Shown here one piece after another: positions 58,588 through 64,000 of a stretch of 64,000 nucleotides of DNA. This DNA comes from Paenibacillus pabuli. Its GTDB lineage: Bacteria; Bacillota; Bacilli; Paenibacillales; Paenibacillaceae. Below the pieces are notes generated by a model. The model did no database searches. It was not told the DNA's origin and was given only the letters and a program-made list of their open reading frames with translations. The position numbers were made by a program, and so were the translations under genes. The stretch is taken from assembly GCF_039831995.1 (NCBI RefSeq), contig NZ_JBDOIO010000003.1, positions 1,984,001 through 2,048,000 on the forward strand, written 5' to 3'. Within the stretch, counting starts at the first letter, position 1, and every line of letters starts with the position of its first letter.

Positions 58588-58890
58588 TTAGTGATCGCCG
58601 TGGTTGCCTTTGGAAGGATTGGTGATAACAAATCCCTCTTGAGGAAGGTACAGGTAGTCAATTTTAACGCCATCCAGAAGCGGTTGATCATTCTCAAGAA
58701 TTACATCGATCTCTTTGTCCGTGGACACTACTGTATCGTTTTCTTTAGGCGTGTCCAGATCAAGTCCGTAGTGAGCGTGGTCCCCGTGTGCATGCGTGAT
58801 GACAACACGGAGTTTTTTCCCTTCGTTTTCGGGCTTGTCCAGCTCCAATTTCAATACTTTGGCAGCATTGCGAGTAATTTTGCAGTTCAT
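58588..58890 (-). CDS. HesB/IscA-like protein with histidine-rich loop
   Basis: A-type scaffold fold of 100 residues: ITRNAAKVLKLELDKPEN helix, KKLRVVITHAHGDHAHYGLD, then IDYLYLPQEGFVITNPSKG. In true IscA/ErpA the first loop is GGCSG and the end is CGCG; here the first loop reads HAHGDHAH and the end NHGDH, and the only cysteine is Cys3. It cannot hold a conventional Fe-S cluster but has six histidines positioned to bind a metal. ATG 58890 follows AGGAG; the frame is open to ATG 58956, which lacks a ribosome site. Paired with the YuzB-like gene. Confidence 0.72.
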   Translation of the reverse strand: MNCKITRNAAKVLKLELDKPENEGKKLRVVITHAHGDHAHYGLDLDTPKENDTVVSTDKEIDVILENDQPLLDGVKIDYLYLPQEGFVITNPSKGNHGDH

Positions 58891-59040
58891 TTCGACTTCA
58901 TCTCCTATATTGTAATTGCTGGTTCCAACAATTTCAGCATTTCTAAACTCCAGCATCTATTGTAAAGAAAGTTACTCCGCTTCGCAATAACATTGATGCA
59001 AAATCAATGGTGAACAGTCCCAGTTCATGTCATATCTCCA

Positions 59041-59292
59041 TTAGGCCCGAGATGGAAGCACCGGATATTTCCTCTCCGCACGACTGACAAACCAGTTCAT
59101 GAGCAGCAAAGTAACACCAATATCATCGATAGGCATAAATGGCATGACATCGGGCAGAACCCAATACAGCAGGACCGGGATGATAAAAAGCAGTTTCTCA
59201 TGCAAAGGGATCTGCGGAGCCCGCAATAGGCGGGGCAGTCTCTTGAACACTTCAGTCCATCGTTTGAACGACAGCAGTCTTCTCCACTTCAT
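59041..59292 (-). CDS. DUF1232 (YkvA-type) small membrane protein
   Basis: Protein of 83 residues with the DUF1232 core LLFIIPVLLYWVLPDVMPFMPIDDIGVTLLLMNWF, i.e. a hydrophobic pair around the P-x-D-x-x-P-x-D-D-I-G turn (read here in pieces: VLPDVMPF, MPIDDIG). ATG 59292 follows GGAGGGATTCAC; the upstream ATG 59334 lies before the ribosome site. Function unknown for the family. Confidence 0.8.
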   Translation of the reverse strand: MKWRRLLSFKRWTEVFKRLPRLLRAPQIPLHEKLLFIIPVLLYWVLPDVMPFMPIDDIGVTLLLMNWFVSRAERKYPVLPSRA

Positions 59293-59377
59293 GTGAATCC
59301 CTCCAAATTCATCATGCGCCAGAGGAAGGCACATGTTCGTATTTTACTCATTACCCTTTCAGGAACGGTATGATAAC

Positions 59378-59410
59378 CAAAAAAAGACGGGACACTGTTT
59401 CAGCGCCCGT
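59378..59410 (-). terminator. Terminator of the LysM-M14 peptidase gene
   Basis: Minus-strand stem ACGGG / CCCGT with partial inner pairing, followed by CTTTTTTT. Confidence 0.6.
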
Positions 59411-59442
59411 TTGTTTTTATACGTCCTTGGAAGCTAGAAGTT

Positions 59443-60675
59443 TCATGACAGAGGTTCTGTTCCTGTCCCCCCATCCGATAGTAACTCAGCCAGCAGCATG
59501 CCCACCTCGACACAGATATCATCAAACTGTTCAACCGGTAGCGGATTGACGCCGAGTCCGACCTCCACCGTGAAGCCGGGCTTCCGAAACTGTTGAATGA
59601 ACCAGTCTTTGTATCCAGCATCACTTCCGCCTAATTTAACTGCTTTGTAACCTGAGGCCCGTGCTAACCTGCGTGATAACGGCGCACTCTCTCTGGGCTC
59701 CAAATCCCGGTAGTTCCAATAGATCTCTTGCCCCTGACTGTGCAAGGAAATGACAGCAGCGAAGCTGTGCTGTTCCGTCCACGCTGCAAGTGCTTTTGCT
59801 TCCGGTTCAGACAATGGTGCCTTTCCTGCATAATCCCGGGGGCCAGGTGACGTAATGCCTCTTCGGGCTGCCTCTTCCTCCCAGTGAGCCGGAAATTGAT
59901 CGTTCAGGTCGACCCCTCTGATATTAGCTTTCCAATGGGTAAAGTGCGAGCGTCCGGCATTCCAGGCAAGCAGCTGCTTGGCATGTGGATGCCTATTCAC
60001 AACACCTTCCTGAACGAGCTCCACCCCATCCGGATTGACCATCGGCACGACCCACAACGTCGTTTCCCGCATCCAACGTTCTGTCCTAAATTGTTGCCAT
60101 GGCACGCTGTCCGTGTATGCCCTCGCGTATTCTTCAATAAAACGCATGATTACCGCACTCGTAAGCCATTCATTAGCATGAACGGAGGCATTAACGTGAA
60201 TATGCCGCGGTCCTTCGCCAATCTTCAGGTAGGGTAAGGCTTTCCCCATGACACTTGTACCGATTGAACCTGTGGAAATGAAGGGATATTTCTTCTCAAG
60301 CAGCACGATATCCCGGCTCAATTCACGGTAACCGTATTCCCCCTTTAACCTGACAATAGTTTTGCCATTTGAATCCGGAATATGAATGCAACGTCCGCAC
60401 CAATCCTCAACGTTCGCAAACTCGGGATTAGCCTCGCGCAGCTCTGTTTCATTCAGGCCAAAACGTTCTGCGATCCACCCCACGTTTTCCCCAGGCTGAA
60501 CAGCATATCTGCGACCGGTCCCCGGTAAGATTCGCAGCATCTGCCCAGCAAGCAAGTAGGGCTGCGCTGCTGCTTCCGGGTTCAGGGCAGCAAGCAGTCC
60601 CTTTGTCATGTGATATGCAGAAGCAACGCGGGATAAGGTATCCCCTGACTGAACAATAATCCACTGAAGCTCCAT
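59443..60675 (-). CDS. LysM-M14 gamma-D-glutamyl-diamino-acid endopeptidase (ENP1-like)
   Basis: Peptidoglycan peptidase of 410 residues. Two LysM repeats come first (WIIVQSGDTLSRVASAYHM, residues 5-48; YAVQPGENVGWIAERFGL, 52-100), then an M14 carboxypeptidase domain with zinc motif HVNASVHANEW (His-x-x-Glu), second zinc His in VISLHSQGQEIYW and catalytic Glu in FTVEVGLG. The layout matches Lysinibacillus endopeptidase I and B. subtilis YqgT, which cut gamma-D-Glu-DAP bonds. No signal peptide, so it likely acts on muropeptides inside the (mother) cell. ATG 60675 follows AAAGGAG. Confidence 0.88.
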   Translation of the reverse strand: MELQWIIVQSGDTLSRVASAYHMTKGLLAALNPEAAAQPYLLAGQMLRILPGTGRRYAVQPGENVGWIAERFGLNETELREANPEFANVEDWCGRCIHIPDSNGKTIVRLKGEYGYRELSRDIVLLEKKYPFISTGSIGTSVMGKALPYLKIGEGPRHIHVNASVHANEWLTSAVIMRFIEEYARAYTDSVPWQQFRTERWMRETTLWVVPMVNPDGVELVQEGVVNRHPHAKQLLAWNAGRSHFTHWKANIRGVDLNDQFPAHWEEEAARRGITSPGPRDYAGKAPLSEPEAKALAAWTEQHSFAAVISLHSQGQEIYWNYRDLEPRESAPLSRRLARASGYKAVKLGGSDAGYKDWFIQQFRKPGFTVEVGLGVNPLPVEQFDDICVEVGMLLAELLSDGGTGTEPLS

Positions 60676-60818
60676 GGTGTCTCCTTTCCCGGCAGGAGAA
60701 CGCAATTCTCCCCGTCCTATGCTCTTAATGGTTCTACCCTAATATGTATGCGAACCCGGTTGTCCGTCATGTGACATGAATCACGCAAGCCTTTTTTGAA
60801 GCCCTGTTTATAGTGAAA

Positions 60819-60847
60819 ATGAAAAACCGGAGCGCTAGGGCTCCGGT
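60819..60847 (-). terminator. Terminator of the glutamate racemase gene
   Basis: Perfect 8-bp stem ACCGGAGC / GCTCCGGT, followed on the minus strand by TTTTTCATTTTC. Confidence 0.85.
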
Positions 60848-60911
60848 ATGATCGATGAGTGCAGTGGGTTAAGCAACAAACTTAACTCATATAGGAATGG
60901 GTACTGCTAAG

Positions 60912-61727
60912 CTACGTTAATCGGGTGACCTGCCATACGACAGGTGTTTTCGAGATTTGCTCTCCCAGCCACTGGCGGGTGATATTCTGGAACATGCGCG
61001 GGTCCCCCGTACAGAAAAATTGATGCACCGGTGTCTCATCCCCACTTGCCAGCTTTCGTTTATCATACAAAATCGTACTGATTTCCCTCGCCGTCTCATC
61101 TGCCGAACTGATCAATTTTACTTCCTGTCCCATGACTTCCTGGATCGTTTCCATGAGAAATGGATAATGGGTACAACCCAAAATAAGACAATCAATTGGT
61201 TGTTGTTTGATCTGACCCAACGATTGCTCCACCGTAAGTGTTGTTTGTTCGGAACGAAATTCACCCTGCTCCACTAGAGGCACCAATGCAGGACAAGCCT
61301 GACTGACCACATCAATATAGGGGGATAACTGCTTAAGTGCCGAAGTATATGCACCGCTTCCTATGGTTCCCACTGTACCGATCACGCCAATGCGCCCTGT
61401 GCGAGTAGCCGTAATGGCAGCACGCGCCCCGGGATGGATGACCCCGATAACGGGGACATTCACCTTCGCCCGTATATAGTCAAGCGCTGCAGCCGTGGCT
61501 GTGTTACAGGCGATAACGATAACCTTCGGATCGAACTGGATCAAGAAATCAACGATTTGTTCCGTAAATTGTTTAACTTGTTCGGACGAACGGGGTCCGT
61601 ACGGTGTCCGGGCAGTATCTCCAAAATAAATGATCTTTTCCCGCGGGAGCTGACGCATCACTTCCTTGGCGACGGTCAATCCCCCTACACCGGAGTCTAA
61701 TATAGCGATTGCTTGCTGCACGAACAC
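60912..61727 (-). CDS. murI: Glutamate racemase
   Basis: Converts L- to D-glutamate for peptidoglycan; cytosolic, 271 residues. The two catalytic cysteines are in VIACNTATAAAL (near 75) and LILGCTHYPFL (near 186); the paired acid is in ILDSGVGGLTVAKEV (Asp11). PYGPRSSEQV and the DTARTPYG turn fit the RacE/MurI family. Starts at GTG 61727 (or GTG 61721), just after GAAGGAAG. Divergent regulation is not evident; it follows the YtxH gene on the same strand by 220 bp. Confidence 0.95.
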   Translation of the reverse strand: MFVQQAIAILDSGVGGLTVAKEVMRQLPREKIIYFGDTARTPYGPRSSEQVKQFTEQIVDFLIQFDPKVIVIACNTATAAALDYIRAKVNVPVIGVIHPGARAAITATRTGRIGVIGTVGTIGSGAYTSALKQLSPYIDVVSQACPALVPLVEQGEFRSEQTTLTVEQSLGQIKQQPIDCLILGCTHYPFLMETIQEVMGQEVKLISSADETAREISTILYDKRKLASGDETPVHQFFCTGDPRMFQNITRQWLGEQISKTPVVWQVTRLT

Positions 61728-61889
61728 ACCGCTTCCTTCTTCATTGAATTGGTTCTGATAACGATTTGGTTCCAGAGCTTTCTTCCTACCGTATGATTAT
61801 TCCGGCAAAAAGGTACCTACATCTTACCCGATTTCATCTCAGGGTTCAAATAAAACACCGCACGCTGCGGCTTCCACATCATTGTCGCA

Positions 61890-61933
61890 CACAACAAAGC
61901 AGGCTCTCCTCATTCTTCGAGGAAAGCCTGCTT
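61890..61933 (-). terminator. Terminator of the YtxH gene
   Basis: Stem AAGCAGGC / GCCTGCTT with inner TCCTC/GAGGA pairing; weak T-run TTTGTTG on the minus strand. Confidence 0.65.
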
Positions 61934-61948
61934 ATGCCAAGCATCGCT

Positions 61949-62344
61949 TCAGATATTGTCTTTCGAATCATCTGCAGGCAGCTTCGCAACCACGTCAATG
62001 CCAGACTCATTTTCATTATTATTTACGGAAGAGTCTGCTGCCGAATCCGTGTCGGTAATGACGGCAGATACACGTAATTCTTTCCCTTCAGCGCAATTTC
62101 GCCAAGATTGAATATCCTGAATGACAACGTCTGCCGTTTCTTTTACTTTGGATACGATCTGTGAGCTTTGCTCGCCGACCTTAACGGCCAATTCCTGACC
62201 TTTTTCGGTGACCTGGCGCGCGCCTTCCGAAATGTCCTGACGCAGCTCACGGCCGGATTTTGGTGCCAGCAGCAACGCTGTTACAGAACCCACTACCGAA
62301 CCGATCAATGCTCCCCACAACAAACCTTTGTTTGAATCCTTCAC
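61949..62344 (-). CDS. YtxH-family general stress protein
   Basis: Protein of 131 residues with one N-terminal glycine-rich membrane segment (GLLWGALIGSVVGSVTALLLAP) followed by KSGRELRQDISEGARQV, the YtxH signature, an amphipathic helical stretch and an acidic polar tail. GTG 62344 is seven bases after GGGAGAG. In Bacillus the family is SigB-controlled; no clear SigB promoter was identified here. Role unknown. Confidence 0.85.
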   Translation of the reverse strand: MKDSNKGLLWGALIGSVVGSVTALLLAPKSGRELRQDISEGARQVTEKGQELAVKVGEQSSQIVSKVKETADVVIQDIQSWRNCAEGKELRVSAVITDTDSAADSSVNNNENESGIDVVAKLPADDSKDNI

Positions 62345-62522
62345 GTTGCATCTCTCCCTTTACCTTAATGAAGTACCGGATACCAAGCAACAACACCTTG
62401 AGGCTTATTGATCCGGGCGAATGCCTACTCTGTTGATGCAGTATAAGCAGCAAGGGCTTGACCTGACACTCCAGATGGCAAAAACTTTTTAAGTCCCGTA
62501 TTGCGCAGTAGAATGTCAGGTA

Positions 62523-63488
62523 TTATGAATGCCGAGAAGATTCGAGCTGCTGTGCTGCATGTGCATCCCCCGGGTCAAGATCAATGACATAACGGCCGGG
62601 CGCAATTAGTGCAGCCTGATGCTCGCAGCGCCAGCGTCTTCCTCCAGAAGAGCCCAGCGTCTGTCCATCCTGGAGAACATCCCCCTGATCGAATATGTAA
62701 TAGGCCGCCCCCAGCAATGTCTGGGCTACCGTATCCGGATCCAGTCCCGTAAAATGACACTGCACATCGGGAACACCGAGCGCGGACAATCCTACCGTAT
62801 CCATCACTAGTTCACGCTGTTCTTCCGTTCCACCTGCCTGATACATGCGTACATTCATAGCTGCATACAGATGTTCCTCCCGCTTCTGTGACTGAATGTA
62901 AGCTTCTGGCTCCACCAGCTTGTCACTGCCGTACCAGTACATCCCCTCACAAGGCAGAACTTCCATAACCGCCTGGAGCATATTCTGGAACAGTTCCAGA
63001 CGCTGTTTGCGCGGCATGGCTGCAGCGAACATATCATGAAGCCGGATGGAATACTGCGCCGACTTGACTGCCTCTCCTGCTTCCGGCCAGTGCCAGGCTT
63101 GCTGCACTGCCCCACCGAAGCGTGAACGATCCTTGATCTCGTTCACGGGAAGCATGCAGGTCTGTGCCGGTATATTCCCTTCCTCAAATGAAACCGGATG
63201 TTCCGTATGATAGAAAACAAGCATGTCACGGTTATGCTCTGGAGCATCGCTTTTCCCGTTCTGCGTCCCAGCTTCATCCGTCGTATTCTGTGAGGAATGT
63301 TGGTCATTGACCTGCTTCACAGCCAGACGGACTTGTCCGGTATAGCGGCTAAGTGCATTCTGCAACCGAATTCGATCTACTCTAGGTTGCTCTCGAAATA
63401 ATAGCTCCACCATATAAACAGGATGAAACCCCGAAGGAATTTCATTCGCTTCATTCTTTTCTATTTCATCTTGCCTTTCATTTGTCAT
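62523..63488 (-). CDS. DUF4261 domain protein
   Basis: Soluble protein of 321 residues. Its C-terminal third carries the DUF4261 signature MDTVGLSALGVPDVQCHF (near 245-262) and the GDVLQDGQTLGSSG end block; residues ~150-220 form the helical region found upstream in such proteins. A polar Asn/Glu/Asp-rich loop lies around 65-90. ATG 63488 is spaced from GAGGGG; ATG 63503 is too close to its AAGGA. It follows the DUF86 gene by 11 bp, so the two are cotranscribed. DUF4261 proteins sometimes occur in polymorphic toxin/immunity contexts, which is not otherwise seen here. Confidence 0.75.
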   Translation of the reverse strand: MTNERQDEIEKNEANEIPSGFHPVYMVELLFREQPRVDRIRLQNALSRYTGQVRLAVKQVNDQHSSQNTTDEAGTQNGKSDAPEHNRDMLVFYHTEHPVSFEEGNIPAQTCMLPVNEIKDRSRFGGAVQQAWHWPEAGEAVKSAQYSIRLHDMFAAAMPRKQRLELFQNMLQAVMEVLPCEGMYWYGSDKLVEPEAYIQSQKREEHLYAAMNVRMYQAGGTEEQRELVMDTVGLSALGVPDVQCHFTGLDPDTVAQTLLGAAYYIFDQGDVLQDGQTLGSSGGRRWRCEHQAALIAPGRYVIDLDPGDAHAAQQLESSRHS

Positions 63489-63499
63489 GCTGGTTCCCC

Positions 63500-63961
63500 T
63501 CATTCCTTACTCTGTCCCTCAATCTGAGCTTGCTGAAATGGACCAAGTTCTTTTTCCACATAGACACTAACCTGCTCAGCAAACTGTTCCAGAATATGTG
63601 GCACCTCTACGCTTAGTGGGTGCAGTTCTCCCCGCTCCCAGCTAAAATAATCCTGTACCAACGGCTTGCGCAGCGAAACGAGACCCTTCAGCACCTCGTA
63701 CGTCGAAGCATCAAACACCTTCTCTTCGTGATTGATCTGAATGATATCATCATAGCTGCTGGCATCCCGCATAATGAAACCATCGATAAGATAGCTTCCC
63801 ACATCCGTTACAATCTCAATAGCCAGGTGAAGGCAGCGCTCCTGGACCAAACCCAGCATGAGACTGCCATCCCAATCCTGTGATACTCGGCGAAGCCCTT
63901 CGGCAACTTCCGGCACGGCAGCAAGTCTGCGGGCAATCTGTTCTCTGTTTACGTAATACAA
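63500..63961 (-). CDS. DUF86/HepT-like protein (YutE type)
   Basis: HEPN-fold protein of 153 residues, beginning YYVNREQIARRL as in B. subtilis YutE, with the block CLHLAIEIVTDVGSYLIDGF and GLVSLRKPLVQDYF. HepT toxins carry RX4HXY there; this copy has R-KPLV-Q-D-Y, with Gln in place of the catalytic His, so RNase activity is doubtful. No MntA-type nucleotidyltransferase partner is adjacent. TTG 63961 gives the family's start; GTG 63970 is three codons longer. The upstream region runs off the window. Confidence 0.75.
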   Translation of the reverse strand: MYYVNREQIARRLAAVPEVAEGLRRVSQDWDGSLMLGLVQERCLHLAIEIVTDVGSYLIDGFIMRDASSYDDIIQINHEEKVFDASTYEVLKGLVSLRKPLVQDYFSWERGELHPLSVEVPHILEQFAEQVSVYVEKELGPFQQAQIEGQSKE

Positions 63962-64000
63962 TGCGGTCACTTCCCGTTCAGTGAATTATCGGTTCCGTTT

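Noticed and set aside
1..64000. Mobile elements, prophage, CRISPR, tRNA or rRNA genes
   Set aside because: No transposase, integrase, phage structural gene, direct-repeat array or cloverleaf-like gene was seen on either strand.

Overview
The window reads as chromosomal DNA of a low-to-mid GC, endospore-forming Firmicute, most likely a Paenibacillus (inference). Reasons: strong AGGAGG ribosome sites with frequent GTG and TTG starts, a Bacillus-type hemE-hemH-hemY cluster, YtpB, YuzB, YtxH, YitT, YesL-like (DUF624) and LTA-synthase families, GlnR/TnrA-type boxes, and almost every gene ending in a classic Rho-independent hairpin. There is no prophage, insertion sequence, CRISPR array, tRNA or rRNA gene that I can see.

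Layout. 0-10 kb: cimA (citramalate synthase), a ResA-like thiol oxidoreductase, a JAMM protease, a translationally coupled nucleotidyltransferase/DEDD-exonuclease pair, amtB with a GlnR-type box, a MerR regulator with a YugP-type zinc protease, a LysR regulator, a rhomboid protease and tpx. 10-20 kb: DUF1499 protein, a 6S RNA, a DUF624 membrane protein, cshA, YitT, a 64-residue ORF with an elaborate promoter, a secreted GHL-type hydrolase, a MATE exporter, pfkA and the C35 terpene synthase ytpB. 20-32 kb: a MOP-superfamily membrane protein, an MFS carrier, a cold-shock protein, two tiny genes leading into pepF, LapA, an M42 aminopeptidase, a coiled-coil protein, an ABC-F ATPase, TetR and DUF92.

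32-38 kb: a self-contained five-gene operon marR - aryl-sulfate sulfotransferase - SsuABC-type importer, with its own promoter and a terminator in its leader; probably an aryl sulfate/sulfonate scavenging system. 38-49 kb: FAH-fold hydrolase, GDPD, CapA-like protein, haem genes, MdtG-like exporter, a cytochrome P450 with a palindromic operator, and secreted asparaginase with a second GlnR/TnrA-type box. 49-64 kb: methyltransferases, an LTA-synthase homologue, an atypical cytidine deaminase, a DsbA/FrnE protein, a UbiA prenyltransferase behind a Rex/Fnr-type box, aldo/keto reductase, a YuzB plus cysteine-poor HesB pair, LysM-M14 peptidase, glutamate racemase, YtxH, and a DUF86-DUF4261 pair running off the end.

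The most interesting signals are: pepF with two in-frame, separately Shine-Dalgarno-equipped starts, the first adding a signal peptide and lying in a long inverted repeat; the HesB/IscA homologue whose Fe-S cysteines are replaced by a histidine-rich loop; the aryl-sulfotransferase/ABC operon with leader terminator; and several promoters with palindromes in the -35/-10 spacer in front of unknown small genes. Start codons were chosen from ribosome-site spacing, so several differ from the longest open frame. All family calls are from reading the protein sequence; no database search was run.
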